Positions 41,901 through 50,853 of a stretch of DNA of 64,000 bases are shown piece by piece. The translations under genes and the position numbers were made by a program. Every line of letters begins with the position of its first letter. Position 1 is the first letter of the stretch. This DNA is from an uncultured Prevotellaceae bacterium (GTDB lineage: Bacteria > Bacteroidota > Bacteroidia > Bacteroidales > Bacteroidaceae): positions 1 to 64,000 of the forward strand of contig OMWC01000017.1 of the NCBI GenBank assembly GCA_900314655.1, in the 5' to 3' direction. Under the pieces are notes generated by a model. It did not search any database. It worked only from the letters and a program-made list of their open reading frames with translations, and was not told where the DNA came from.

Positions 41901-44171
41901 TTAATATGCAACGACCTGTTTCCTCAAAATAGTCCCATTAGGGGCCACACCCTCCAATGTGATAAGGTAGCGTTTAGATAAGTCTGAGGCATAGAATTTG
42001 ATGGATGCTTTGCCGGAGCTGTCGGTGCAGACTTTGGGGTTCCAATAGAGCGTGGTACGGTGGTCTGGTCGGGTAGGGCTGCCGTTTCTTGTGTATTGTG
42101 GGGAAAAGAAATTCATCTCTGGTTTCCATCCTTGCTGTTTGATGGTGGCCATAGAGAGTGGTTTGCCGTTGAAATGGTAGGCAGCCTTCAAATGGACTTG
42201 TATCAAACCGCAAGCTGGAGCATTCATATCGAAAACCGTCAGGCGTGAGTCGCCACCCTTGAACACCTCTATCGACTCTATGTTGTAGGGCTGTAGCGAC
42301 ATCAGTTCTTCCCAGTCAGAACGAAAATCATCGATGTAGATGACTGGAGGTGCAGCCGAGAGTGTACGAACCAAATGATTGTTTACGGCATAGTTACCAT
42401 CTGCATCCCGATATGCTTTCACTCCGAAATAACCGAGTAGGATTTCCATCGTGGCATACTTGTTAAGCATTGAATTATCTGCATATAAGGCTTTGTATGG
42501 TTCTATTTTCTTTCGGTTCACGGGTTTGTGCAGCCGTTTACCTTCTTTGATCACATCGGGCAGTTCAATATAGTGGTCAATGCTGCCATACATCACTTGC
42601 TCTTGAGCCTGTTTTGCAAACCCTTTTGGAAGCGGCATGCGTTGCGTCTTCTCAATGGCTGGTATATGAAGCACAGGGTTATCTAATGGATATATCTCCA
42701 ATTGGACCAAACGTGTAGAACCATTTTGCCGCATACCTTCCAGCAGGTAGGTTGTACCGTCCGCAAAATCAAGACCCGTCAGTGTGAACCGTGAGCTGTC
42801 TCCCAGTTCATATACGCTGCGTTGCCCAGTATCGGGACGCACCAACATCAATTTGGGATGTTTGACCTCATTGAACAGAGTACCTTTCACTCTTCCCGAA
42901 ATGGTTTGGGAAGTCTGGAAATTGTAACGGATATGAGCATATTGTTTTTGCAACATCCGATGGATGGGATATCGGGCCGGAATTTCAGATTGGTGCTGCA
43001 GATATTGAACGATGTCAGGTTGCAAGGTGTCACGCTTCACGACATCGTAGTCGGTCACTGAAAGTGAGAAGTTTCCACAAAGTGGAGTACCGTCATCGTT
43101 TTTTACATCTATGTTTATTTCAATTGGCTCATTTCGTTCGCCAGTTTTACTTGTGATGCTGATATCTGGATGGCGACCGTTGTTAACAAAAACGGTTCGC
43201 TCTGCAAGAACATGTCCAGACTGGCGTTCCAGTAAGACCACGCAGACATTACCCGTTTTCAAGCTGGCTGTCTCTATGCGTAAAGGTTTTGCCGGGATTT
43301 GTTCTATTGTAATGATATTCCCGCTGCCATAAACCACACAACAAAGTTGGGCTCTGCTCATCCCTTGGGGAGCCCTGGGTTGAATAAGCACATAGTCCTT
43401 GCGGCAGTTCACCTGTAGCAGACTGTCTGCAGGCATATCTGACTCTTGAGAAATAGCAGACGGTACAAGCCAAACTTCGTCTCCACTATCCACAACGCTA
43501 ATCTGTTTATAAAAGAAATGCTCTGCGCTGAAATTCCGCATCCATTGTGTATATGCTGCCAGCGTATAGGTTCCACGATGCAAGTTCCTTGGGAGGATGA
43601 GTGCATTGGCAAACACCCCATCACTGTCACATCTGATGATAGCTCGTTGCACAAGCGTATCTGTAGCATTGTCGAGCAGTTCTATATTGATATAGCGTGA
43701 CCGGCTGATGGGCGTATGTGTTACAGCATCCACCAGATGGGCGCGGAACCAGAGTGTATCTCCTGCAACGTAGTAGGGCTTGTCGGTATGCACATAGATT
43801 TTCTCTTGTGGTACCTTCTCGTAATAATCCAGAATACGCGTCTCGATGTCGAGACTGTCACTTTTTTCTCTCAGCACTTGTAAAGCACGTTCCAAGAGCA
43901 TTCGCTGTTCCATGTCTGTAGTGAGGACCTTCATTTCCTCCACTTCGCTGGTGATGCTCTTGAATTGTTGGACTGTCAGCCGACCGTGAAAATCACTACA
44001 CAGCTTTTGGATCACCAAGGCAGCAGCCTGATTATTGGACGTGGCATTGCCTGTATATTTTTCTTTCACATAGAGCATCTTGGCCCTCAGATCTCGATAG
44101 TTGTCTGTCTGTTGGGCTAATCCAGTGACTGATACCAGTAACCAGCAGAACACAGTCAGTAAATATCTCAT
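41901..44171 (-). CDS. Exported MG2/TonB-plug-like protein, third gene of a sigma/anti-sigma operon
   Basis: The 756-residue protein has a signal peptide (to about residue 20), a helical N-terminal region, then an MG2-like macroglobulin domain beginning EKIYVHTDKPYYVAGDTLW (about 122-140). Further beta-rich domains follow, with a plug-like segment near residues 590-640 that resembles a TonB-dependent receptor plug (PPVIYIDDFRSDWEEL, SIEVFKGG) but no beta-barrel. It ends with an FYASDLSKRYLITLEGV beta domain. Its start overlaps the anti-sigma stop by 4 bp. It may act as a surface sensor or assembly factor for the extracytoplasmic response governed by the operon. Confidence 0.82.
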   Translation of the reverse strand: MRYLLTVFCWLLVSVTGLAQQTDNYRDLRAKMLYVKEKYTGNATSNNQAAALVIQKLCSDFHGRLTVQQFKSITSEVEEMKVLTTDMEQRMLLERALQVLREKSDSLDIETRILDYYEKVPQEKIYVHTDKPYYVAGDTLWFRAHLVDAVTHTPISRSRYINIELLDNATDTLVQRAIIRCDSDGVFANALILPRNLHRGTYTLAAYTQWMRNFSAEHFFYKQISVVDSGDEVWLVPSAISQESDMPADSLLQVNCRKDYVLIQPRAPQGMSRAQLCCVVYGSGNIITIEQIPAKPLRIETASLKTGNVCVVLLERQSGHVLAERTVFVNNGRHPDISITSKTGERNEPIEINIDVKNDDGTPLCGNFSLSVTDYDVVKRDTLQPDIVQYLQHQSEIPARYPIHRMLQKQYAHIRYNFQTSQTISGRVKGTLFNEVKHPKLMLVRPDTGQRSVYELGDSSRFTLTGLDFADGTTYLLEGMRQNGSTRLVQLEIYPLDNPVLHIPAIEKTQRMPLPKGFAKQAQEQVMYGSIDHYIELPDVIKEGKRLHKPVNRKKIEPYKALYADNSMLNKYATMEILLGYFGVKAYRDADGNYAVNNHLVRTLSAAPPVIYIDDFRSDWEELMSLQPYNIESIEVFKGGDSRLTVFDMNAPACGLIQVHLKAAYHFNGKPLSMATIKQQGWKPEMNFFSPQYTRNGSPTRPDHRTTLYWNPKVCTDSSGKASIKFYASDLSKRYLITLEGVAPNGTILRKQVVAY

Positions 44172-44782
44172 AGTCCATCCTCCTTCTTTTCTTTCGTGTC
44201 CACTACTTCAGCAGACTGTTCTCCTTTATTGATTTCTCCGATCATGATGCGCTGGACAAGACGCTGCAGGCGCGCGTCTGCCTTGATGATCTGTTCTGCC
44301 TGAGTTGCATAGTCGCTATCACTCACTTCATCGAGCTCTTTCTCCAAACGGGCAATATAGATTTGCAGACTGTCCACCGTTTTGACCTGTGACGGCTTTT
44401 CTTTAACTGGTGTAGTTGTTTTAGTCATACGGACAGGCTGCTGAGGCTCTGCGTCGTGGACAGTATCTGGCATAATCGCAGCTGTAGCGGGTTCTTCGTC
44501 TGCAGGATTTGTATGATTGACCTTTGCGACAGTACTTTCGGCAGTATCTTGAGGCCATAATAGGGTAGCTCCTGCTACTACCGCCATAACCAATATAGCA
44601 GCGGCTGCCCAACGTACTAATCTTCGCCGATGACGTTGTGACACAATCCGTTCATAGGTGTCTGTTTCATCCTCTTCTATCCAGGCATCGATGTCAGCTT
44701 CCTGCCGTAACATATTGGCAAGGCGATGCTCCTCTACGGGAGTTGTCTGCTCATTCAGGAATTTATCAATCAAATCATTCAT
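44168..44782 (-). CDS. Membrane anti-sigma factor
   Basis: The 204-residue protein has a cytosolic N-terminal region with a zinc-less anti-sigma-like helix pair (EEHRLANMLRQEADIDAWIEEDE), one transmembrane helix (LVRWAAAAILVMAVVAGATLLW, about 55-75), and a periplasmic Pro/Thr/Lys-rich tail with coiled-coil helices. It overlaps the sigma gene stop by one base (TAATG). The gene order sigma, anti-sigma, MG2-plug protein is common in Bacteroidetes. It probably holds the sigma factor at the membrane until an outer signal arrives. Confidence 0.8.
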   Translation of the reverse strand: MNDLIDKFLNEQTTPVEEHRLANMLRQEADIDAWIEEDETDTYERIVSQRHRRRLVRWAAAAILVMAVVAGATLLWPQDTAESTVAKVNHTNPADEEPATAAIMPDTVHDAEPQQPVRMTKTTTPVKEKPSQVKTVDSLQIYIARLEKELDEVSDSDYATQAEQIIKADARLQRLVQRIMIGEINKGEQSAEVVDTKEKKEDGL

Positions 44783-45282
44783 TATCTATCTCCTTTCGTC
44801 ATTAATATTTCTTTCAGTTTTCGTTTCGAAACACTCAGCATTACGCTGATGCTTCGAGGTGTAATGCCCGTGACAGCATTGATTTCAGCGATGTCCATCT
44901 CGAGTTCGTACCGCATGCGAAACAAACGACGTTCTGCAGGTTTTAACTGAGCAACCGCCCTTCGAAGCTGAAGGATGGATTCGTCTGTTACCATCTGACT
45001 GTCAACCTGTTTGCTTTCAGCTGTCTCCTGCTTGATTTCCACGATCTGGAGTTTCTGACGTTGTCGCCATTCACTCACACAGAGGTTTCTGGCCATTTTC
45101 ATGGCTAACGCTTCTGTTCCTATGCGCGTATCAATCCGCTGGCGAATCACCCAAAGCCGCATGAGCGTTTCTTGGGCGATGTCTTCTGCCATGTCATTAT
45201 CTCCGAAAAATCTGCGTCCTACATCTAGCAGACGCGGACGCAGCTTTATGGCGATATGTTCAAAGTCAGAAACGGTCATCAT
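44782..45282 (-). CDS. ECF RNA polymerase sigma factor
   Basis: The 166-residue protein has the sigma70 region 2 (ARNLCVSEWRQRQ at its end, and AEDIAQETLMRLW) and region 4 (LKPAERRLFRMRYELEMDIAEINAVTGITPRSISVMLSVSKRKL, with a helix-turn-helix). It directs RNA polymerase to promoters of its own regulon. It is the first gene of the operon with the anti-sigma factor and the MG2-plug protein. No obvious housekeeping promoter box lies directly upstream, so the operon may be autoregulated. Confidence 0.93.
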   Translation of the reverse strand: MMTVSDFEHIAIKLRPRLLDVGRRFFGDNDMAEDIAQETLMRLWVIRQRIDTRIGTEALAMKMARNLCVSEWRQRQKLQIVEIKQETAESKQVDSQMVTDESILQLRRAVAQLKPAERRLFRMRYELEMDIAEINAVTGITPRSISVMLSVSKRKLKEILMTKGDR

Positions 45283-45423
45283 ACCTATTATACGCGAAAT
45301 TGAGCTGGATGTTAAGTAGAATAGGCAAAAAAGATAAGAAAAATACCAGCCTGATTGATGGCATTGTCTCTAGCGATAATGACCGTTACGGCGGTGAAGA
45401 CGAGCAACACACTGAAGTCATGA
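45283..45423 (-). other. Spacer with a short hydrophobic open frame, possibly a gene remnant
   Basis: On the minus strand a frame without ATG reads SVLLVFTAVTVIIARDNAI and then a hydrophobic tail to a stop near 45314. It looks like the end of a membrane protein. It lies just past the PH-domain gene and has no upstream body, so it is either a remnant or chance. Confidence 0.25.
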
Positions 45424-45834
45424 TTACTTCTTTTCCACTAACTCAATCTGCGGGTTGATGGAAAGTAAGTGTTGGATGAATTCTTCTTTCTTCCGGGGTG
45501 AAATGACGACATCGTCGTATTTGTTGTAGCTGATGCGTAGGCGGTCGAGCGAAGCGGCCGGGCTGCTGACGATGGTATGTGTGGGCTCGATGCTCTTTAT
45601 TGTATTGATGTCGATGACCATCTTGCCCATTGCCTGGTGAATGATGAGTTGCGAATCGTTAATTTCGTACTTGATGCTGACCATCAGATACACCACAGAG
45701 ACGTAAAGCAACAGATTGATGAAAAATGGAATCCACTTGCTGCTTACTGCAAGCGAGATGAGGATGCAGCCCATGATGAGGCTGATAATCAAAATGAGTG
45801 TGATGGATACTTTGGTGGGATAGACGGTCTTCAT
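45424..45834 (-). CDS. Membrane-anchored bacterial PH-domain protein
   Basis: The 136-residue protein has two transmembrane helices (VSITLILIISLIMGCILI and WIPFFINLLLYVSVVYLM) and then a bPH_6/YyaB-like PH domain (YEINDSQLIIHQAMGKMVIDI, SPAASLDRLRISYNKYDDVVISP). The typical SPAxSxDR element precedes the last strand-helix pair. The function of these small proteins is not established. It follows the methyltransferase gene by 44 bp on the same strand. Confidence 0.82.
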   Translation of the reverse strand: MKTVYPTKVSITLILIISLIMGCILISLAVSSKWIPFFINLLLYVSVVYLMVSIKYEINDSQLIIHQAMGKMVIDINTIKSIEPTHTIVSSPAASLDRLRISYNKYDDVVISPRKKEEFIQHLLSINPQIELVEKK

Positions 45835-45878
45835 ATTAACAGATTATAGATTTGATGCTTGTTCTGAAAAAGAATCGT

Positions 45879-46781
45879 TTATCTGTGCAGTATCTTCTTC
45901 AGTTTCATCTTCCATTCCCAAGGAAGGGCCTGAATGAAAAACTGAATGGTATTGAATTTCCAGTAGTTAAGATGGTAGGATAGGGTATGACGCAAACTAA
46001 ATTGTTGTAGGTTTTGCATCATGAGCAAATTACATAAGAATTGTTTGTCAGTTTTGTCGCAAGTCATTTCCTGCGGAATTTCTGCAGTCTTGTGCATGAC
46101 CGCAACGACATGCCCTGAAGTCGAATTACGACTTACGGTGATATTGGCATAGTCCTGTATTAAGAGATTGACGTCAATACGCTGTTGCTTGTTCCAGATA
46201 ATTAATCGCCCATTTTCGTCAATGATATTGAACTGGTGAAAGCCTTTGTAACGTTCTGTCTCCGCTTCGTTTGGATGATGATTGAGATACAGCACGCCAC
46301 CAATATGCAGTGAGGCTAGAGCCTCCCATATGCCTTTCATCGGATTGGCAGAATGGTCAAGAGCGTTCTGTATCATGATGAGTGAAACATTTTTCTGAGG
46401 AAAGAAAGCCGACAGATACTCCATCATACCAAATTCAATTTCCGGCAAAGACTTACGATAACGGCGTAATATCTTATTATAATGGAAAGCCAGTGGATCT
46501 ACATAATGAATGTCGAGAGGGAGGTTTTGTCCGTTTTTACTGGTGAAGTTACCCGTGGCATAACTCATACCTGCCCCTACATCCAAAGCCACAGGATGCT
46601 CTTTTTGTAGCAAAAAACGGTTGGCATCGAAATCTTCAAGTGAGATCGTAGAACCATAATTGGCCCAACCCATCATACCCTTGAATGTAGCATTCCAGCG
46701 GTAAACATTATTCCAGAATGCAACCTCATAGGGAATGCCTTTTAGCCATTTGCTGATAATAACCTTGCTGCTATCGATCAT
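45879..46781 (-). CDS. Class I SAM-dependent methyltransferase-like protein
   Basis: The 300-residue protein has the methyltransferase motif I VALDVGAGMSYATG (64-77), an acidic motif II in DIHYVDPLA, and a region after it (LIMIQNALDHSANPMKGIWE, then LHIGGVLYLNHHPNE) typical of methyltransferases of the LPS/capsule biosynthesis type. The C-terminal quarter is aromatic and basic (YHLNYWKFNTIQFF). The acceptor cannot be told. The gene is more AT-rich than neighbours, which suggests a foreign origin. A terminator lies between it and the acyl-CoA dehydrogenase gene. Confidence 0.75.
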   Translation of the reverse strand: MIDSSKVIISKWLKGIPYEVAFWNNVYRWNATFKGMMGWANYGSTISLEDFDANRFLLQKEHPVALDVGAGMSYATGNFTSKNGQNLPLDIHYVDPLAFHYNKILRRYRKSLPEIEFGMMEYLSAFFPQKNVSLIMIQNALDHSANPMKGIWEALASLHIGGVLYLNHHPNEAETERYKGFHQFNIIDENGRLIIWNKQQRIDVNLLIQDYANITVSRNSTSGHVVAVMHKTAEIPQEMTCDKTDKQFLCNLLMMQNLQQFSLRHTLSYHLNYWKFNTIQFFIQALPWEWKMKLKKILHR

Positions 46782-46792
46782 ATTAATGGAAA

Positions 46793-46834
46793 AGAACAGT
46801 CCTACAGAAAGGGGCTTTCAAATAGGGCTGTTCT
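46793..46834 (-). terminator. Terminator of the etfB-etfA-acd operon
   Basis: AGAACAGTCCTA (46793-46804) pairs with TAGGGCTGTTCT (46823-46834) with one G-U, and an inner GAAAG/CTTTC pair tightens the loop. On the minus strand the stem is followed by TTTTCC. It begins 17 bp after the acd stop. Confidence 0.7.
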
Positions 46835-46851
46835 AGATTCTTGAAGAATAC

Positions 46852-48570
46852 TTATTTGTTTTCGACGTCTTCAGCAGCCTTGAAACTCTCAAGGTCTTCC
46901 ACGCGGAAGTTCTTGATGTAGGCAGCCTTACCGCAAACATCTTCTTCTGTCATGCGAACATAGACATTGGCAGACTTTTCAAAGAGTTCGGGTGCACGGT
47001 TGGCATCGTCGAGGATGAGCAGACACATTACCAACTCGGCAGTCATGTCATAGAGACGACGGGCGAGGAAGTCTTGGGCATCCTGATTCTCAAGGGCCTT
47101 CACGTTAGCAAGTGCCTCTTCGTAAACAGGAATCAGTTTCTCCACGCGAGCCTTCAGGGCTGAATCTGCAACATTTGCGCACATCTCCTTAATATTGTTC
47201 AGCATCGTGCCGTTGGTGATGTAGCGGATGGCAGCCACCACCTGCAACTGAGTGGTTCCCTCGTAGATAGAGAAGATGCGGGCATCACGGAACAGACGCT
47301 GGCTCTTGTATTCCATGATGAAACCGGAACCACCGTGGATGCTGATAGCATCATAGGCATTCTGGTTGGCATACTCAGAGTTCATACCCTTTGCCAATGG
47401 AGTGAAGGCATCAGCGAGACGCTGGTACTTCTTCATCTCCTGCTTCTCTTCAGGAGTCAGTTTGCGGTCGCGCTCAATGTCCTCCAAGCACTTGTAGATA
47501 TCCACATAGCGGGCGGTCATATATAACAGGGAACGACCGGCATCCAGTTTTGCCTTCATGCGAGAGAGCATGTCATAGACAGCGGGGAAGTTGATGATCT
47601 TCTCACCGAACTGTGCACGCTCCTTAGCGTAGGCAAGACCTTCGTTATAGGCTTCCTGTTCTACACCAACGCTCTGTGCGGCAATACCCAGACGGGCACC
47701 GTTCATCAGGGCCATCACATACTTGATAAGACCCAGACGGGTGCTGCCGCAGAGTTGTGCCTTGGCATTCTTATAGGTCAACTCACAAGTGGGTGAACCG
47801 TGGATACCGAGTTTGTGCTCAATGTGACGTACATTCACACCGCCGTCGCGCTTGTCGTATATGAACATCGAAAGGCCACGGCCATCGTGGGTACCTTCTT
47901 CAGAACGGGCCAGTACGAGGTGGATATCAGAGTCACCGTTGGTGATGAAACGCTTCACACCATTCAGGCGCCAGCAATTCTCCTTCTCGTCGAAAGTGGC
48001 CTTCAGCATCACGCGCTGCAGGTCAGAACCAGCATCGGGTTCAGTAAGGTCCATAGACATACCCTCACCAGCACAAACACGCGGAATGAACTGCTGACGC
48101 TGCTCCTCGGAACCGAACTCATAAAGGGTATCGATACAACTCTGCAGCGACCAGATGTTCTGGAAACCAGCATCGGCGGCAGAAATGACTTCGCTGAGCA
48201 TGGAGAACACTGTGTTGGGGATGTTCAGACCACCATAGCGGCGGGGCATAGAGATACCGTGAAGACCTGCCTTGCGGGTAGCGTCAAGGTTCTCGTAAGT
48301 CTTAGAGGCGTAGATCATACGGCCGTTCTCCAAGTGGGGACCTTCGAGGTCCACATCCTCAGAGTTGGGTTCGATGATATTTGCAGCTACATCGCCAGTG
48401 ATGTCGAGGATCTGCTTGTAGTTCTCGATGGCGTCCTCGTAGTCAACGGGAGCGTCCTCAAACTTTTCTTTGTCTGCGTAAAACTTCTCCTTAAGTTCTA
48501 CGATGCGCTCCATGAGCGGATGATTGAGGTGAAACCCAATCTCTGGATGGTCACTATAATAGTTTGCCAT
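46852..48570 (-). CDS. Acyl-CoA dehydrogenase
   Basis: The 572-residue flavoprotein has the acyl-CoA dehydrogenase N-terminal and middle domains (MSMDLTEPDAGSDLQ; RLNGVKRFITNGD) and the C-terminal helical domain. The catalytic glutamate is in SIYEGTTQLQ (E437), and an extra C-terminal module of about 120 residues follows, as in long anaerobic-type members. It oxidises an acyl-CoA and passes electrons to EtfAB, encoded just upstream. The substrate chain length is not evident. The same operon arrangement in anaerobes supports a butyryl- or acyl-CoA reaction. Confidence 0.93.
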   Translation of the reverse strand: MANYYSDHPEIGFHLNHPLMERIVELKEKFYADKEKFEDAPVDYEDAIENYKQILDITGDVAANIIEPNSEDVDLEGPHLENGRMIYASKTYENLDATRKAGLHGISMPRRYGGLNIPNTVFSMLSEVISAADAGFQNIWSLQSCIDTLYEFGSEEQRQQFIPRVCAGEGMSMDLTEPDAGSDLQRVMLKATFDEKENCWRLNGVKRFITNGDSDIHLVLARSEEGTHDGRGLSMFIYDKRDGGVNVRHIEHKLGIHGSPTCELTYKNAKAQLCGSTRLGLIKYVMALMNGARLGIAAQSVGVEQEAYNEGLAYAKERAQFGEKIINFPAVYDMLSRMKAKLDAGRSLLYMTARYVDIYKCLEDIERDRKLTPEEKQEMKKYQRLADAFTPLAKGMNSEYANQNAYDAISIHGGSGFIMEYKSQRLFRDARIFSIYEGTTQLQVVAAIRYITNGTMLNNIKEMCANVADSALKARVEKLIPVYEEALANVKALENQDAQDFLARRLYDMTAELVMCLLILDDANRAPELFEKSANVYVRMTEEDVCGKAAYIKNFRVEDLESFKAAEDVENK

Positions 48571-48575
48571 AATTA

Positions 48576-48749
48576 TTATTCTTTATTTATTAAGCCTTTA
48601 CAAGTCTCATAGAAGCGTATTGCAAAAAAGATTGCGCATACTTCATCAAGTATCCTTCGCCAGATTGGGTAATTATTTCTGAGAGAGCAATACATCAAGA
48701 AAACCACCGCAATCGCATAGAGAACTAAATAAAGGACTTCTTTTTTCAT
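48576..48749 (-). CDS. 57-residue hydrophobic small protein between etfA and acd
   Basis: An ATG on the minus strand at 48749-48747 directly follows the etfA stop (TAA-ATG). The frame runs 57 codons to TAA at 48576-48578, just 5 bp before the acd start. The product starts MKKEVLYLVLYAIAVVFLM, then YCSLRNNYPIWRRIL, with one predicted membrane helix and a basic second half with cysteines at 21, 38 and 50. The tight packing with etfA and acd suggests it is a real gene. I do not recognise the family. It could anchor the Etf/dehydrogenase complex, but that is inference from position only. Confidence 0.6.
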   Translation of the reverse strand: MKKEVLYLVLYAIAVVFLMYCSLRNNYPIWRRILDEVCAIFFAIRFYETCKGLINKE

Positions 48750-49775
48750 TTACTTAGAGTTCTGCTTATAGTACTTAATGAGCTTGGGAACTACCTCTTC
48801 AACTGTACCTACGATTACATAGTCGGCAATCTTGTTGATGGGAGCCTCGGGGTCAGAGTTCACAGAAATGATAATGCCAGAGTCCTGCATACCAGCGATG
48901 TGCTGGATCTGTCCGGAGATACCGCAGGCGATATACACTTTCGGATGAACGGTAACACCTGTCTGACCAATCTGACGGTCATGATCCAACCAGCCTGCAT
49001 CCACGGCAGCACGGCTTCCGCCTACCTCACCATGAAGCACCTTGGCCAACTGGAACAACTGGTCGAAACCTTCCTTCGAACCAACACCATAGCCACCGGC
49101 AACCACGATAGGTGCACCCTTCAGGTTATGCTTGGCAGCCTGAACATGGTGGTCGAGTACCTTTACCACGCCGGCAACAGCCATATCCACATATTTGGCA
49201 ACCTCGGGATAAACCACTTCCTTCTTGCATTCGCCTTCATAGATAGCCTTCTGCATCACGCCTGAGCGGACGGTTGCCATCTGGGGGCGATGCTCGGGAT
49301 TCACGATCGTTGCCACGATGTTACCACCGAAAGCGGGACGAATCTGATAGAGCAGGTTGTTAAACACCTTGTTGTTCTTCTTGTCCTCGTAGGAACCGAT
49401 CTCCAGTTCGGTGCAGTCGGCTGTCAGACCGCTGGTGAGCGAAGAACTTACGCGGGGACCGAGGTCACGGCCAATCACCGTGGCACCCATCAGACAGATC
49501 TGCGGCTGCTCCTCCTTGAAGAGGTTGACGATAATGTCGGTGTGGGGAGCCGATGTGTAGGGGAACAGTCCTTCGCCGTCGAAAACAAACAGCTTGTCAA
49601 CGCCGTAGGGCAGAATCTGATTCTCCACCTTATTTTTAATACCCGTACCGATGACCACGGCATGGAGTTCCACATTCAATTGATTGGCCAACTTGCGGCC
49701 CTTGGTCAACAGTTCCTGGGAAACCTCCTGAACCTGTGTACCTTCAATCTCGCAATATACAAATACGTTGTTCAT
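48750..49775 (-). CDS. etfA: Electron transfer flavoprotein, alpha subunit
   Basis: The 341-residue protein has an N-terminal Etf alpha/beta-type domain and the C-terminal FAD domain (GGSRAAVDAGW, GQTGVTVHPKVYIACGISGQIQHIAGM, VNSDPEAPI). It accepts electrons from acyl-CoA dehydrogenase as a dimer with EtfB. It lies 11 bp downstream of etfB. The small membrane-protein gene and acd follow without space. Confidence 0.95.
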   Translation of the reverse strand: MNNVFVYCEIEGTQVQEVSQELLTKGRKLANQLNVELHAVVIGTGIKNKVENQILPYGVDKLFVFDGEGLFPYTSAPHTDIIVNLFKEEQPQICLMGATVIGRDLGPRVSSSLTSGLTADCTELEIGSYEDKKNNKVFNNLLYQIRPAFGGNIVATIVNPEHRPQMATVRSGVMQKAIYEGECKKEVVYPEVAKYVDMAVAGVVKVLDHHVQAAKHNLKGAPIVVAGGYGVGSKEGFDQLFQLAKVLHGEVGGSRAAVDAGWLDHDRQIGQTGVTVHPKVYIACGISGQIQHIAGMQDSGIIISVNSDPEAPINKIADYVIVGTVEEVVPKLIKYYKQNSK

Positions 49776-49786
49776 ATTTTCGTTTA

Positions 49787-50659
49787 TTAGCCAATAATCT
49801 TTTCTTCGAGTAATTCCTTAATCATACCCTCCACGTCGGCATCGCTGCCGGTGAGCGTCTTCGACTCCTTGGCCTGGAACACAATGTTCTTCACGGCCTT
49901 CACCTTCGTGGGCGAACCGGCCAGACCGCACTGGTTGGCATCACCGTCAACATCGGCCACCGACCACTGGTTGAGTGTCAGATAGGGGCGCTCTTCGTAG
50001 AGATTGTCGTAGGGCGTGCCTTCAGCCGGACGTTCCATCGGGCAGGTGGCGCGCTTGTACTTCATCACGAGCTTGGCGTTTTGCGGACGGCAGGGAGCAG
50101 CGCTTCCGTTAACCGTCACAACCACGGGCATGGGAGCCTCCACGGTCTCCACACCACCGTCGATCATGCGGCGGATGGTGAGTTTGCCGTCTTCGCATTT
50201 CAGAATTTCTTCTGCGTAGGTCACCTGGTTGAGACCCAGTTTCTGAGCCACCTGCGGACCCACCTGAGCCGTATCTCCATCGATAGCCTGGCGACCGCCG
50301 ATAACGATATCCACATCACCAATCTTCTTGATGGCTGTGGCCAGGGCGTAAGACGTAGCGAGTGTATCAGCACCGGCAAAGAGACGGTCGGTCAGCAGCC
50401 AACCCGTATCGGCACCGCGGTAGAGACCTTGGCGGATGATTTCACCGGCACGGGGAGGGCCCATTGTGAGGATTCCAACGGTAGAACCAGGATTCTGCTC
50501 TTTCAGTCGAAGAGCTTGCTCCAATGCATTCAAGTCTTCTGGATTGAAGATAGCAGGAAGGGCAGCACGATTCACCGTGCCCTCAGCCGTCATGGCGTCC
50601 TTTCCCACATTTCTTGTGTCAGGAACTTGCTTGGCAAGTACAACGATTTTTAATTTCAT
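49787..50659 (-). CDS. etfB: Electron transfer flavoprotein, beta subunit
   Basis: The 290-residue protein (start at MKLKIVVLAKQVPDTRN) has the EtfB N-terminal strand-loop, the DPEDL-like FNPEDLNALEQALRLKE and the AMP/FAD loop (GRQAIDGDTAQVGPQVAQ). A start 23 codons upstream would precede the conserved MKLKIVV; it lies too near the promoter (-7 box 50706-50713) and adds a non-conserved leader. In anaerobes EtfAB with acyl-CoA dehydrogenases may bifurcate electrons, but that cannot be settled here. Confidence 0.95.
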   Translation of the reverse strand: MKLKIVVLAKQVPDTRNVGKDAMTAEGTVNRAALPAIFNPEDLNALEQALRLKEQNPGSTVGILTMGPPRAGEIIRQGLYRGADTGWLLTDRLFAGADTLATSYALATAIKKIGDVDIVIGGRQAIDGDTAQVGPQVAQKLGLNQVTYAEEILKCEDGKLTIRRMIDGGVETVEAPMPVVVTVNGSAAPCRPQNAKLVMKYKRATCPMERPAEGTPYDNLYEERPYLTLNQWSVADVDGDANQCGLAGSPTKVKAVKNIVFQAKESKTLTGSDADVEGMIKELLEEKIIG

Positions 50660-50705
50660 ATAATATAATAATGTGATAATTATCCTTGATTTGCAAAATC
50701 GGGTG

Positions 50706-50737
50706 CAAAGGTACGGTTTTTCGTTCACCTACCCAAA
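50706..50737 (-). promoter_or_regulatory. Promoter of the etfB-etfA-acd operon
   Basis: On the minus strand TTTG (50737-50734), a 20-bp spacer and TACCTTTG (50713-50706), about 47 bp upstream of the chosen etfB start. It stands back to back with the dnaG promoter. Confidence 0.78.
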
Positions 50738-50805
50738 TAAATAAGACAAAAAGTGCACAATTCACCACGTTATGTGCACATTTTAGGCTTTTTGTGCAAC
50801 TTATA

Positions 50806-50837
50806 TTTGCTGTTTTCAAAGGAATAATGTAATTTTG
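50806..50837 (+). promoter_or_regulatory. Promoter of dnaG
   Basis: TTTG (50806-50809), a 20-bp spacer and TAATTTTG (50830-50837), 16 bp before the dnaG ATG. Confidence 0.78.
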
Positions 50838-50853
50838 TACCATTAAATTAAAG

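Noticed and set aside
46852..50659. Complete butyryl-CoA pathway (thl-hbd-crt-bcd-etf cluster)
   Set aside because: Only etfB, etfA, a small protein and one acyl-CoA dehydrogenase are present; no thiolase, hydratase or hydroxyacyl dehydrogenase genes are nearby.
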